A stretch of DNA of 53,692 nt from Desertifilum tharense IPPAS B-1220 (GTDB taxonomy: Bacteria > Cyanobacteriota > Cyanobacteriia > Cyanobacteriales > Desertifilaceae), in assembly GCF_001746915.1 (NCBI RefSeq), contig NZ_MJGC01000067.1, positions 1-53,692 of the forward strand, in the 5' to 3' direction. Below are positions 1-8,325 of the stretch, one piece after another. A model generated the notes under the pieces. It made no database searches and was not told the DNA's origin. It saw only the letters and a list, made by a program, of their open reading frames with translations. The stretch's first letter is position 1, and each line of letters opens with the position of its first letter. The position numbers were made by a program, and so were the translations under genes.

Positions 1-90
1 TCAATAATAAGCTTAAGTTGATTAAGCGCTCTGCTTATGGCTTTAGAAACTTTGAAAATTATCGAATTAGATGCTTGCTGACTTGGCAAA

Positions 91-339
91 TTAATTATTG
101 AATTGGCATACTAGATACTGAAGAGCCGCATTTTTTTCTTGAATGTTCCCTAAAATGAGTCCGGTTGCCGTTCCAATCGTGCTGATACCTAGCACTAACG
201 CATAGCCTAGAATAATTTTATAACCAATTTTCCTACCGCCCAGAAAAGATTGAATCCAGCGATTGGGGCGATGGGATAAGGAAGTGGTGTATGCAGAAAA
301 TAGGGATAACATTGAGGCAAATGCTCTAAACCTCCTCAA
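91..339 (-). pseudogene. N-terminal fragment of a membrane sensor kinase
   Basis: This 82-codon frame has a basic N-terminus followed by a motif (GRKIGYKIILGYALVLG, about residues 35-51) and one membrane segment. It resembles the first transmembrane helix of large cyanobacterial sensory histidine kinases, which normally run to many hundreds of residues. Here the frame stops soon after that helix. A different frame of the next 90 bases stays open to the window edge, so a frameshift followed by loss of the rest is possible. No kinase or sensor domain is visible. It could instead be a small single-pass membrane protein. The family resemblance is recognised by eye only. Confidence 0.45.
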
Positions 340-408
340 CTAGCTTATCCCAGGCATTCAAAGCTGTCGCGTTTTTTCAGGCAACTTAACAAGAATTTCA
401 AAACCCTC

Positions 409-1917
409 TTATAATCCTAAGTCCACCGCAATCCGATGCGAGCAAGCAAACCCAGAAAACGCCACCGCATTCAATCCCTGACCGGGAAATGTACTATCTC
501 CTACGCAATATAAACCAGAAATTGCCGTGCGATTGAAGGGCATTCCTAATAACCCTAAGAGTTTGCGTTGAGGAATCGGACCGTAGGTGCCATCCTTGCG
601 ACCTAAAAAGCGGCGATGGGTGCGCGGCGTTCCTACTTCTTGATAATCTAACCCCGCATCTAGACCCGGAAAAATTTTCTCTAGACGATGAATGATTTCG
701 TTGGCTTTCGCTTCTTTTTGTTGTTCATACGCCGTGGGAGATAAGTTTTGCCAATCTTCCATCCAACTTGGTGTAAAGGCATGAACGATATGATGTCCTT
801 CAGGGGCTAAACTCGGATCGAGTAATGTGGGAATTGATACAAAGATGGTGCCATAGGGTTCTTCCATTTTTGCCCAATCTTCCAGCAAAATATGGTGACA
901 TTCAGTTTTTGGCGATAGAACTTCCGATTTAACTCCTAAGTGTAAACTCAGAAAACTTGGTGATTTTTGATAGCGTTGCTGCCATTTTTTCTCCCGTGCA
1001 GGCATTTGCTCCGCTGGCAGTAAATTCTCAAAGGTATCCCATCGGGTTGCATTAGAAACAATCCGTTTGGCGCGGTACGTTTGACCGTTGGCTAACTGCA
1101 CGCCCACAGCTTTCCCATTTTCGAGTAAAATTTGGGTGACGCGGGCTTGGTATTCAATGTGACCGCCCGCTTTTTCTAGACCTTCAACTAACTTTTGGGC
1201 AATTTGTCCAACGCCCCCCTTGGGATAGTTAATTCCCCCATAGTGGCGGTCAGAAAAGACCATTCCTGCATTAATCATCGGGGTCATCTCCGCCGGAACG
1301 ACCGACCAGCAGTAGCATTCAATATCAATAAATTTGAGTAATTCTGGGTCTTTGATGTGCTGGCGGGCAATATCGCCAACATTTTGCGGTAAATATTTCA
1401 CTAATCCCAAACAGGCAAAGGGATGCTGAAAAAAGACGCGGGTTAAATAGCGCGGTTCTTCTAACGACAGCAATTCCATTGCATTCAGGCAGTTAAAGAC
1501 TTTCCAGCATTCATCGTAGAAGCGGCGAATGCCTTCGCGTTCGTGGGGAAACTTGGCGCTGAGTTCGTTGATAAATTGCTTATAGTCGCGGTGAACTTTA
1601 AGTTCTAGCTGGTTGGGGAGGTGGTAATGAATCTGAACGGGGTCTGGAAGGGTTTCTAAACGTACGTTGACGGCTTCTAGGGCGCGAGTTAGTAAGTTAG
1701 TGGTTCCCCGACGACCAAATCCAAAAATCATGGAGGCTCCTACATCAAAGCGATAGCCGTTCCGCTCAAAATAACCCGCACTCCCACCGGGGATGAGGTA
1801 GCGTTCTAAGACTAAAACCTGAGCGCCTTTGGCGGCAAGTTGAGTTGCGGTCACGAGTCCGCCAATTCCCGAACCAATAACAATGACATCTAATGTTTGC
1901 GATGAGGAACCCGGCAT
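409..1917 (-). CDS. crtH: Prolycopene (carotenoid) isomerase CrtH/CRTISO
   Basis: The 502-residue protein is a flavin-dependent isomerase that converts poly-cis-lycopene (prolycopene) to all-trans-lycopene in carotenoid synthesis, probably at the membrane. The N-terminus has a dinucleotide-binding motif (VIVIGSGIGGLVTA, about residues 11-24), then ERYLIPGGSAGYF and the family block FDVGASMIFGFG. The C-terminus has the FAD-contacting stretch GLYCVGDSTFPGQGLNAVAFSG. Length and motifs match CRTISO, which is related to phytoene desaturase (CrtI); the GASMI block and the cyanobacterial context favour CrtH. It is transcribed away from upp and has no obvious operon partner. The ATG at 1917 lies just upstream of the Rossmann fold as expected. 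Confidence 0.93.
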   Translation of the reverse strand: MPGSSSQTLDVIVIGSGIGGLVTATQLAAKGAQVLVLERYLIPGGSAGYFERNGYRFDVGASMIFGFGRRGTTNLLTRALEAVNVRLETLPDPVQIHYHLPNQLELKVHRDYKQFINELSAKFPHEREGIRRFYDECWKVFNCLNAMELLSLEEPRYLTRVFFQHPFACLGLVKYLPQNVGDIARQHIKDPELLKFIDIECYCWSVVPAEMTPMINAGMVFSDRHYGGINYPKGGVGQIAQKLVEGLEKAGGHIEYQARVTQILLENGKAVGVQLANGQTYRAKRIVSNATRWDTFENLLPAEQMPAREKKWQQRYQKSPSFLSLHLGVKSEVLSPKTECHHILLEDWAKMEEPYGTIFVSIPTLLDPSLAPEGHHIVHAFTPSWMEDWQNLSPTAYEQQKEAKANEIIHRLEKIFPGLDAGLDYQEVGTPRTHRRFLGRKDGTYGPIPQRKLLGLLGMPFNRTAISGLYCVGDSTFPGQGLNAVAFSGFACSHRIAVDLGL

Positions 1918-2072
1918 AGTGCGATCGCGCCCAAGCGAATAGATTGCAATTTTAGATTTTAACCCAGTCTGCGAGGCTCTTTGAGTGAGGGGGATGTCGT
2001 GGTATCGTGTTGCTGTTGGCTGAATCAGCCAGCGTGCGTATGATGTACTGAATCTCTATCGTCTCAAATCGA

Positions 2073-2723
2073 ATGGCTTTGCAACTGCGTGTTTACGTTC
2101 CTCCTCATCCCCTCGTAAAGCATTGGTTAGGGGTTTCTCGCGATGCAGCGACGCCCTCTGTCTTGTTTCGCAGTGCAATGACTGAGTTAGGGCGCTGGTT
2201 GACCTATGAGGCGATGCGAGACTGGTTGCCCACCCTAGACTTAACCGTTGAAACGCCGCTAGCCCCTTGCCCGATTTCTCTGATTAACCCGGAAGTGCCT
2301 GTGGTGGTGGTGCCTATTCTGCGGGCGGGTTTGGCGTTAATGGATGGCGCAAAAGATTTATTGCCCTTAGCCTCTATCTATCACTTAGGCTTAGTCCGCA
2401 ATGAGGAAACCCTACAGGCCAGTTGTTATTTAAATAAAATGCCCTCCCAATTTGACCCCCAAACGCGGGTGTTAATTTGCGATCCAATGCTGGCGACGGG
2501 GGGCAGTATCATGATGGCGATGGATGAGCTAATTCAACGGGGCGTTAACCCGGAGTTTGTGCGGATTATTTCGGTGGTGGCAGCCCCCCCAGCACTGCAA
2601 AAGCTGGGAACGGTTTATCCAAGTTTAACCATTTACACTGCTTGTATTGACGAGACGCTCAACGATCGCGGCTACATTGTACCGGGTTTGGGCGATGCGG
2701 GCGATCGCGCTTTTGGAACCTAA
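2073..2723 (+). CDS. upp: Uracil phosphoribosyltransferase
   Basis: The protein converts uracil and PRPP to UMP in cytosolic pyrimidine salvage. It has 216 residues, the usual size. The PRPP-binding loop is visible as LICDPMLATGGS (about residues 134-145), preceded by VVPILRAGLALMDG. The C-terminal uracil-binding region ends in GLGDAGDRAFGT, as in Upp enzymes. The gene is divergent from crtH and followed 64 bases later by a small membrane-protein gene on the same strand. A PyrR-type protein would share the PRPP loop, but the C-terminal GDAGDR signature is that of Upp. Confidence 0.95.
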   Translation: MALQLRVYVPPHPLVKHWLGVSRDAATPSVLFRSAMTELGRWLTYEAMRDWLPTLDLTVETPLAPCPISLINPEVPVVVVPILRAGLALMDGAKDLLPLASIYHLGLVRNEETLQASCYLNKMPSQFDPQTRVLICDPMLATGGSIMMAMDELIQRGVNPEFVRIISVVAAPPALQKLGTVYPSLTIYTACIDETLNDRGYIVPGLGDAGDRAFGT

Positions 2724-2787
2724 CGCCAAGGAGCCTCAAACGGTTAAGCTGAGAGAAAGGTTTATTGCGATCTGTTAATCATTTTTT

Positions 2788-3117
2788 ATGACTCAGCGAG
2801 ACAATTTTGTCAGTGGCTTTTTATTAGGTTCGGTGGTTGGGGGCGTCGTTGGAGGCGTTCTCGGTGCCCTTCTGGTTTCTCGGCGCAACGATGAAGCCTT
2901 GTTGAACGAGGAAACTCGTAACGCCCTAGATGCAAAAACTCCAGGTAAAAGCAAACCCCTCAAAGCCACTGAAGACGACCGAATTGAAACCGCCCGACGC
3001 AGTTTAGAAGATAAAATTGCTCAACTCAATGAAACAATTGACGAGGTTCGGCAGCAATTGGGGAATGTTAATGGAACGCCGCAAGCTTCTCAAGAGCGAT
3101 CGCGCCCAACGCCTTAG
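2788..3117 (+). CDS. Small glycine-zipper membrane protein with coiled coil
   Basis: I do not recognise a named function. The 109-residue product has a glycine-rich membrane segment (residues about 9-30, with GSVVGGVVGGVLGALLVSRR) followed by a soluble charged part. A likely coiled coil covers about 62-92 (repeating L/I with E, D and K, including LEDKIAQLNETIDEVRQQL). This layout resembles YtxH-like or gas-vesicle-accessory-like membrane-anchored proteins common in cyanobacteria. It lies between upp and the ycf19-type gene on the same strand, with a strong hairpin just after its stop. A real gene is likely from position and composition. Confidence 0.7.
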   Translation: MTQRDNFVSGFLLGSVVGGVVGGVLGALLVSRRNDEALLNEETRNALDAKTPGKSKPLKATEDDRIETARRSLEDKIAQLNETIDEVRQQLGNVNGTPQASQERSRPTP

Positions 3118-3127
3118 CCCAAGAACT

Positions 3128-3160
3128 GGCAGGAGAGAAAATTATCCCCTCTCTCCTGCC
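3128..3160 (+). terminator. Hairpin after the 2788-3117 gene
   Basis: GGCAGGAGAG (3128-3137) and CTCTCCTGCC (3151-3160) can form a 10-bp GC-rich stem with a 13-base loop. It begins 10 bases after the upstream stop codon. There is no long T-run after it, so it may be a transcript-stabilising or weak terminator hairpin. Confidence 0.5.
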
Positions 3161-3233
3161 GGTGGGTGAAGATGTCTCGGTCAGAATGCTAAATTAAAGG
3201 CAAGTCTACAGAGTACCGAGAGCTTACCCATTC

Positions 3234-3512
3234 ATGGAACTGCTAACTACTACGCTAACCACATTTTTGCAATTTTACTTTGTCTTGCTGATTGCTCGGA
3301 TTCTGCTGAGTTGGTTTCCCAATATCAACTGGTTCGATCCGCCCTTTTCCATCCTCAGTCAGCTTACAGACCCTTATCTTAATCTGTTCCGCTCGATTAT
3401 CCCGCCCTTGGGTGGATTAGACTTTTCGCCCATTCTGGCGATTATGGTTTTGCAACTCCTCCAAGGTGTTGTCTTAAATGCAACGCGCGCCTTTGCCAGT
3501 CCTTTAGGTTAG
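3234..3512 (+). CDS. YggT/YlmG (Ycf19) family membrane protein
   Basis: This is a 92-residue protein with two hydrophobic segments (about 10-27 and 65-85). Between them lie the family hallmarks: an RILLSWFPNINW stretch and LTDPYLNLFRSIIPPLGGLDFSPILA. This is the YggT/YlmG family, called Ycf19 in plastids; members act in membrane-protein biogenesis, cell or plastid division and nucleoid distribution. Length matches the family. It is convergent with the next gene and overlaps it by four bases. Family assignment is firm, but the precise role in this organism is unknown. Confidence 0.9.
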   Translation: MELLTTTLTTFLQFYFVLLIARILLSWFPNINWFDPPFSILSQLTDPYLNLFRSIIPPLGGLDFSPILAIMVLQLLQGVVLNATRAFASPLG

Positions 3513-3943
3513 AAGCGGACGTGACCGCTGAAACCCGAAGCCTTAAACTGTTTGAGCTGGAGAGGGGTTGGCTGATTGGCGGGAACTGAGATCCGCAACT
3601 CAAAATCGCTAACCCCCGGCGGAATTTCTTCTATGGAACCGAGGCGAGTTCGGTTTTGTAACACTGAGTTGTTGTTAGCATCGTAAATACGCCCAAAGAC
3701 ATCGGCGTCGTAGACCATTTTCCCAGTTGGGTTGTTGGCTTTCCCCGTGACGATAAAGCAATTCGCTGCACTGCCCGATCCATCGCTGGTGACTGCGCCT
3801 TGAGCCAGTTCGGGCGGACAATCTTTGTAATCAATCTCTGACAAACGAATTTGAATCGCGGCTAAGGCCTCCGGTGCATAAATCCAACTGGCAATGGCGA
3901 TCAGACAAATTCCGATAAATAGACCAAAAGAACGTAAGCGCAT
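3509..3943 (-). CDS. Conserved secreted protein, unknown function
   Basis: The frame is open back to 4045, but I prefer the ATG at 3943. From there the product begins with a good signal peptide (MRLRSFGLFIGICLIAIASWIY, ending near APEALA), and the longer start would run through the metallothionein operator. The mature part (about 120 residues) has CPPEL and ANCFIVTG with two cysteines that could form a disulfide, and looks like a single beta-sandwich domain (many alternating hydrophobics, DFELRISVP). It is probably periplasmic or thylakoid-lumenal. I know similar uncharacterised cyanobacterial proteins but no function. Confidence 0.65.
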   Translation of the reverse strand: MRLRSFGLFIGICLIAIASWIYAPEALAAIQIRLSEIDYKDCPPELAQGAVTSDGSGSAANCFIVTGKANNPTGKMVYDADVFGRIYDANNNSVLQNRTRLGSIEEIPPGVSDFELRISVPANQPTPLQLKQFKASGFSGHVRF

Positions 3944-4030
3944 AGGTTTTAGATAATTCGATGAGGGACAACTGCTAGACCTCAGTGGTGCTGAAGCTAG
4001 CCCCAGGTTAATTTTACGGGAGAAAATACC

Positions 4031-4044
4031 TGAATACTTGTTCA
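4031..4044. promoter_or_regulatory. SmtB-type metal-responsive operator
   Basis: TGAATACTTGTTCA on the top strand reads TGAACA-AG-TATTCA on the other. This is a 6-2-6 imperfect inverted repeat with the same half-sites I recall for the Synechococcus smtA operator bound by the Zn repressor SmtB (ArsR family). It lies 45 bases upstream of the metallothionein start. No smtB gene is in the window, so the regulator would act from elsewhere. Confidence 0.7.
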
Positions 4045-4088
4045 TATGTTATGGTACAAAGGAACAAGAAGAATTTGGATCTTAGACC

Positions 4089-4256
4089 ATGCCTACCGTT
4101 ACCGGAATGAAATGTGCTTGCGAATCTTGCCTATGCGTCGTTTCCCTGGAAGATGCCATTAAAAAAGACGGCAAGCTCTATTGCTGCGAAGCTTGCGCCA
4201 ATGGCCATACCAGTGGAGAAACCTGCGGTCAATCAGCCTGTAGCTGTTGCTCGTAA
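4089..4256 (+). CDS. bmtA: Bacterial metallothionein (SmtA/BmtA)
   Basis: This 55-codon gene encodes a cysteine-rich metal-binding protein that buffers Zn (and Cd or Cu) in the cytosol. The start reads MPTVTGMKCACESCLCVV. Nine cysteines are present: CxCxxCxC near residues 9-16, the pair at 32-33, one at 36, and 46, 51, 53 and 54 near the end (TCGQSACSCCS). The middle GKLYCCEACANGHTSG matches the SmtA zinc-finger-like fold around YCxxACAxGH. The total is at the high end for the family, because YCC and SCC add residues. An SmtB-type operator lies just upstream. A longer out-of-frame reading frame over the same bases is not the gene. Confidence 0.93.
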   Translation: MPTVTGMKCACESCLCVVSLEDAIKKDGKLYCCEACANGHTSGETCGQSACSCCS

Positions 4257-4318
4257 AACCCCTAATTTCTGGAGTTTTGAGTTCGCCGCTCAAAACTCCC
4301 CAACCGACCCCTTAGAGG

Positions 4319-5047
4319 CTAAACTTCAGGCGCTTTCACCACCGATTTGAGATCGAGCGGTAAAGAAATGGGTTGTACCTCAGAAGCCGCTGAACGACGG
4401 GGGGGACGCTGGGGAGACAGGAGTTTAAGACCGTCTAAAATTGCATTGCGAACCGTGGGTTCTGACTCGGTACTCAGCATTAACCGCCAAGCGTCTAGCA
4501 CCGTCCGATACTGTTCGCGACTAGCAAAGCCATCATCGCCTGCTTGACGCCGCAGCGATCGCGTTAAGCGCTTCACCGCAATAAATCGCCGCAACGGTTC
4601 AGACGCCGTTAATTCCAGCAACAATTCCTCTACATCCGTTCCCGATGGAGATTGAGCGGGTTTTAACCATTGGCCCAACAATACCAGCAGAATCAATAGA
4701 GTCCCCAACCCCTGTAAAATTCCGCCCGTCGCGATCCAGGGGTTTTCAGTTTCCAACCAAATTGAAATCGCCAGATAACTCCCTAGCGTCGCCGCACCCC
4801 CACCCCCAACAGCTAACAGGAGGTGTCGATTCGCACCTTGGATCAGACGGCGCAAACTCTCTAAATACTTTTGCCATTGGTTGGCTTGTGCCCAGAATAG
4901 AAACAGCATCAAAAGCAAACCCACACTGGTCGCGAATAACAGCGGCCAATTCCACCACAGCATTGCGATCGCCACCGCTACAATCAAGAGCGACTCGCTG
5001 AAACGGAATCGGAAGAGATTTTTCTGTTTCAAACGGTATTTACTCAT
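4319..5047 (-). CDS. Conserved membrane protein with helical C-terminal domain
   Basis: I do not recognise a named function. The 242-residue protein has hydrophobic segments at about 18-50 (two helices), 78-97 and 106-126. A soluble, mostly helical region follows (about 140-215, with ELLLELTASEPLRRFIAVKRLTR and TVRNAILDGLKLL), suggesting HEAT-like helices, and the tail is proline-rich. It lies downstream of tsaE on the same strand with a 143-base gap, so it may be the last gene of a yvcK-tsaE transcript. It is convergent with bmtA. The reading frame is convincing, but its role is unknown. Confidence 0.7.
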   Translation of the reverse strand: MSKYRLKQKNLFRFRFSESLLIVAVAIAMLWWNWPLLFATSVGLLLMLFLFWAQANQWQKYLESLRRLIQGANRHLLLAVGGGGAATLGSYLAISIWLETENPWIATGGILQGLGTLLILLVLLGQWLKPAQSPSGTDVEELLLELTASEPLRRFIAVKRLTRSLRRQAGDDGFASREQYRTVLDAWRLMLSTESEPTVRNAILDGLKLLSPQRPPRRSAASEVQPISLPLDLKSVVKAPEV

Positions 5048-5190
5048 CGCGCCTCAATTACACCTTTATACTCATTTGTCTCGCGCCAGGTTCCCGTTGT
5101 CAATGGCACTGCCTGCTAGCATCCCTCTGGGTTACTCAGTAAAACAAAGATGAGGACAGGACTCATTACTCTGATTTCGGATGCGATCGC

Positions 5191-5676
5191 TTAATCTGTT
5201 AACTTTAAACCGGCTAAATCAAAATCTCCAAACGGCGTCAGCCGAACTTGACGCGTATCTTGAGGCGTCAGCGACAGTTGAATCCTCAAATACCGATAAG
5301 GCTTATAGGGGAGCTTATCCGCCCATTCAATCGCCAAAACTCCTAGGGGCATCTCCTGGCCTTCCCAATACAACTCCGGCTGTAGGGCCGCACTTTCCTC
5401 TGGCTGAAGGCGATAGAGATCGAAATGATAAAGTGGCAACCGTCCCCCCCCATACTCATTAATCAGGGTAAACGTAGGACTATCCACCCATTCAGAAATT
5501 GCTAATCCTTGGGCAAGTCCTTGAACCAGCGTCGTTTTACCTGCACCCAAACTGCCTTCGAGCAAAATCGCACTACCGGCGGGCAACCGTTCGCCTAATA
5601 CAATACCCAGTTTCCGCGTAGCTTCTGCATCCGGTAATACAAACTTCAGCTCGGTTGAGGCATCTTCTTGCGACAT
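5191..5676 (-). CDS. tsaE: tRNA t6A37 biosynthesis ATPase TsaE
   Basis: The protein is the P-loop ATPase partner of TsaB and TsaD in making N6-threonylcarbamoyladenosine at position 37 of ANN-decoding tRNAs in the cytosol. It has 161 residues, as usual. A Walker A motif GSLGAGKTT lies at about 41-49, the family signature SPTFTLINEY at about 66-75, and HFDLYRL at about 84-90. The gene follows the yvcK-type gene with a 5-base gap on the same strand, so co-transcription is very likely. Confidence 0.95.
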   Translation of the reverse strand: MSQEDASTELKFVLPDAEATRKLGIVLGERLPAGSAILLEGSLGAGKTTLVQGLAQGLAISEWVDSPTFTLINEYGGGRLPLYHFDLYRLQPEESAALQPELYWEGQEMPLGVLAIEWADKLPYKPYRYLRIQLSLTPQDTRQVRLTPFGDFDLAGLKLTD

Positions 5677-5681
5677 AGACC

Positions 5682-7055
5682 TTATAATCCCTGAACCCTA
5701 CCGTACCACTTGAGTAACACCTTTGCGAGTCGTTGGGAATCATGTCGCACAACCCCGGTTGTTTCATCCTCATCCATCACATTGGTTAGAACAATCCGAC
5801 GACCGAGTTGCCGAATCGCCTCGCGATCTAAGAATACCGGATGAGAACTCTCCTGAGCGTAACGAATCAAAGATTGGGCAGAGGGAACCTTCTTTTGTAC
5901 CAGAACCGAATCAAATAAACGCCGTCCGCAGGCTTCATCAATGGCGCGGATGTGGTCGGAAACCGCATAACCGTCCGTCTCTCCCGCCTGGGTCATAATA
6001 TTACACACATAAATTTTGGGGACATCGCGAGTGGCGATCGCATCGCTGAGTTCCGGCACTAATAAATTGGGAATGACGCTGGTATAGAGGCTTCCCGGCC
6101 CAATGATAATCAAATCCGCCTCTTGGATCGCTTCTAGGGCCGCCGGAAGCGCCGGGGGATGGGCGGGGGTACAGCCAATTCTGACAATTTTGCCTCCCGC
6201 TTCGGTAATTTGCGATTCTCCCTCAATCCAGCGACCATCCGCCAATTCTGCCCACAGGTTAACATCGCTCAAGGTGGCAGGCAACACTTGACCCCGCACG
6301 GCTAGCACTTGGGAAGACGCGGCGATCGCCTGTTCTAGATCCCCCGCAATATCGCTCATCGCCGTTAAAAACAGGTTGCCAAAACTATGACCCACTAACC
6401 CATCCCCCGCGCGAAAGCGGTATTGAAATAACTCCGTTAGTAACTTTTCCTCATCGGCTAGCGCCGCCAAACAGTTGCGAATATCGCCGGGGGGAAGCAC
6501 GCCAATTTCGCGCCGCAACCGTCCGGAAGACCCGCCATTATCCGCCACCGTCACAATCGCTGTAATATTGGCGCTGTAGACTTTTAACCCCCGCAGTAAC
6601 GTGGATAGACCCGTCCCTCCTCCAATGGCAACTATTTTGGGGCCGCGATGCAAGCGACGATGAGCCAGCAGTAAATCAATCAACTCTTCATCGCCGGGAG
6701 GGAGAAAGACTTGAGCAATAGAATCTAAGGTGCGCGTGTGACCCCAAACGATAAATAGAACGCCAGCTAGAAGCGTTAGCGGCCCGCTGATATAGTTAGG
6801 CACCAAGGTGGCAATTTTACCCAGAACCCGCTCAACTAACTGAATCAGGTAAAAAATGGGGGTCATCTTCGTCCAAATGGCCAACCCCAAAGCGGTGAGA
6901 ATTACGCCAACGGTACTAATGAGCAACCACCGCTTGACCAAAATACCGGGAGAGAGCCATTTAAACCACTGACTGACTCGCCGTTGGGAAGAACGAAAGC
7001 GCGGCGAGTAGTCCGATCGAGCGTGAATGGCTTTTCTAAACAAATCTAATGACAT
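5682..7055 (-). CDS. YvcK/CofD-like (gluconeogenesis factor family) protein with membrane anchor
   Basis: The 457-residue protein contains the YvcK core: a nucleotide-sugar-binding Rossmann start (KIVAIGGGTGLSTLLRG, about 140-156) and TVADNGGSSGRLRREIGVLPPGDIRN at about 169-194. YvcK binds UDP-GlcNAc and affects cell-wall and carbon metabolism in other bacteria. It is related to CofD, the F420 transferase, but cyanobacterial members are usually annotated YvcK. Unlike the roughly 320-residue Bacillus protein, this one has about 135 extra N-terminal residues with two hydrophobic segments (about 43-62 and 90-106), so it is probably membrane-anchored. It is the first gene of the yvcK-tsaE pair. 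Confidence 0.85.
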   Translation of the reverse strand: MSLDLFRKAIHARSDYSPRFRSSQRRVSQWFKWLSPGILVKRWLLISTVGVILTALGLAIWTKMTPIFYLIQLVERVLGKIATLVPNYISGPLTLLAGVLFIVWGHTRTLDSIAQVFLPPGDEELIDLLLAHRRLHRGPKIVAIGGGTGLSTLLRGLKVYSANITAIVTVADNGGSSGRLRREIGVLPPGDIRNCLAALADEEKLLTELFQYRFRAGDGLVGHSFGNLFLTAMSDIAGDLEQAIAASSQVLAVRGQVLPATLSDVNLWAELADGRWIEGESQITEAGGKIVRIGCTPAHPPALPAALEAIQEADLIIIGPGSLYTSVIPNLLVPELSDAIATRDVPKIYVCNIMTQAGETDGYAVSDHIRAIDEACGRRLFDSVLVQKKVPSAQSLIRYAQESSHPVFLDREAIRQLGRRIVLTNVMDEDETTGVVRHDSQRLAKVLLKWYGRVQGL

Positions 7056-7397
7056 TGGTAATCTATGACAGGGAAGTTAATTTAAACAGATAACAATAGC
7101 ACCTGATGAGGTTAACCCGATTGCGAGGAGCGATCGCCCTGGGTTAAGAGGTAGAATACATCGTCCCCATACGGTATACGAGTAAAATACTCACACTTTA
7201 TGTCCATCGCTGACCTTAGAGACTCCCAGAGATTGCCAAGAGCATCTTTTTGTGAAATCGGGGTTTGTGACCTTCGCGATCGCTGCTCTATACGTCATTG
7301 CTGCCTAACCGGGACAGTCTCATCCGGACTGTATCTCAGTCTAGGCAGACAAACAAGTGCAAATTGCCTCAAAACGCATGATTTTGCTTGCTGATTT
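7056..7397. other. Divergent intergenic region, yvcK / lipid-transport ATPase
   Basis: This is 342 bases with no convincing gene. It must carry the promoters of both flanking genes. Near its middle lies a possible short hairpin (GAGTA and TACTC flanking AAA, about 7180-7192). Its right half contains the two-stem structure given separately at 7301-7348. One HIP1 octamer is present near each end. I see no recognisable riboswitch. Confidence 0.5.
7301..7348 (+). promoter_or_regulatory. Nested hairpin in the leader of the lipid-transport ATPase gene
   Basis: An outer stem CTGCCTA (7301-7307) with TAGGCAG (7342-7348) encloses an inner stem ACAGTC (7314-7319) with GACTGT (7327-7332). Both are perfect. 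It ends 49 bases before the GTG start of the ATPase gene, so it would lie in its 5' leader if transcription starts upstream. Its function is unknown. Confidence 0.35.
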
Positions 7398-8228
7398 GTG
7401 TCCCCCAATCCTCTCCTGATGCAAAGAACCGATCCAATAGATTTTATGCCTGAGCCTTTAATTGAACTGCGAGGGATTAGCAAAGCTTTCGGTCACTCGG
7501 TCGTCTTGGATCGAGTCGATCTGGCCATTTATCCTGGAGAAGCTCTAGCCATTATTGGTCCTTCAGGAACGGGCAAATCGACGATTTTGAGAATTATTGC
7601 GGGTTTGCTTGCCCCCGATGAGGGAGAAATTTATATTCAAGGTCAGCGTCGTGTTGGCTTGGTTGGAGATAGCCGCGATCCGATTGGTATTGGCATGGTT
7701 TTTCAACAAGCGGCGTTGTTTGACTCTTTAACGGTTGATGAAAATGTCGGCTTTTTACTCTACCAGCATTCCAAACTCCCCCCAGACCAAATTCGCGAAC
7801 TGGTTAAACAAAAACTGGAAATGGTGGGTTTAAGTGACATTAGCGATCGCTATCCGGCTCAACTCTCTGGCGGGATGCGGAAACGGGTGAGCTTTGCGCG
7901 GGCAATTATGGAAAATCCGGAAAATCCCCAAGATTCTCCCGAAGTGTTACTTTATGATGAACCTACGGCTGGACTAGACCCGATTGCCTCAACGGTCGTT
8001 GAAGATTTAATTCGGCAACTGCGGTCTGCGGGCAAGGGATGCAACACCTATGTTATCGTTACCCACCAAGACAGCACCATTCGCCGGACTGCCGATCGGG
8101 TCGTTTTTTTGTATCAAGGAAAGGTCAACTGGGAAGGCTCGGTCGAGGAAATTGATACGACCGACAATCCTTTAATGCGACAATTTCGCAGTGGGAGTAT
8201 AGAAGGGCCCATTCAAGCGATCGGATAA
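7398..8228 (+). CDS. mlaF: ABC transporter ATPase, MlaF/TGD3 lipid-transport type
   Basis: This is a cytoplasmic ATPase of an Mla/TGD-type phospholipid transporter that moves lipids between membranes. It has Walker A GPSGTGKST (about 54-62), the ABC signature LSGGMRKRV (about 155-163), Walker B VLLYDEPTAGLDP and an H-loop (VTHQD). The LSGGMRKR form of the signature is typical of MlaF. The first codon is GTG; ATGs at 7419 and 7446 are alternatives, and the conserved domain starts only after the latter. An MCE-domain gene follows 97 bases downstream; the MlaE-type permease is not in the window. The name mlaF is by family, not by proven orthology. Confidence 0.85.
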   Translation: MSPNPLLMQRTDPIDFMPEPLIELRGISKAFGHSVVLDRVDLAIYPGEALAIIGPSGTGKSTILRIIAGLLAPDEGEIYIQGQRRVGLVGDSRDPIGIGMVFQQAALFDSLTVDENVGFLLYQHSKLPPDQIRELVKQKLEMVGLSDISDRYPAQLSGGMRKRVSFARAIMENPENPQDSPEVLLYDEPTAGLDPIASTVVEDLIRQLRSAGKGCNTYVIVTHQDSTIRRTADRVVFLYQGKVNWEGSVEEIDTTDNPLMRQFRSGSIEGPIQAIG

Positions 8229-8325
8229 CGGCCCTGAGCAACGCGCTGACTTTTCTCCATTTCCCTCGCAGTGTGTCGCTTACAACAAACCTGTTATTTA
8301 AATTGATGGCTAATCGAGGACGAAA

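Noticed and set aside
4114..4350. A 78-codon plus-strand frame over the metallothionein region
   Set aside because: It is out of frame with the cysteine-rich bmtA gene, which explains the same bases with a clear family match and operator.
7170..7205. Possible Yfr1-like small RNA (TACTCACAC motif near 7187)
   Set aside because: The hallmark CUCCUCACAC core is absent and there is no terminator hairpin at the right distance.
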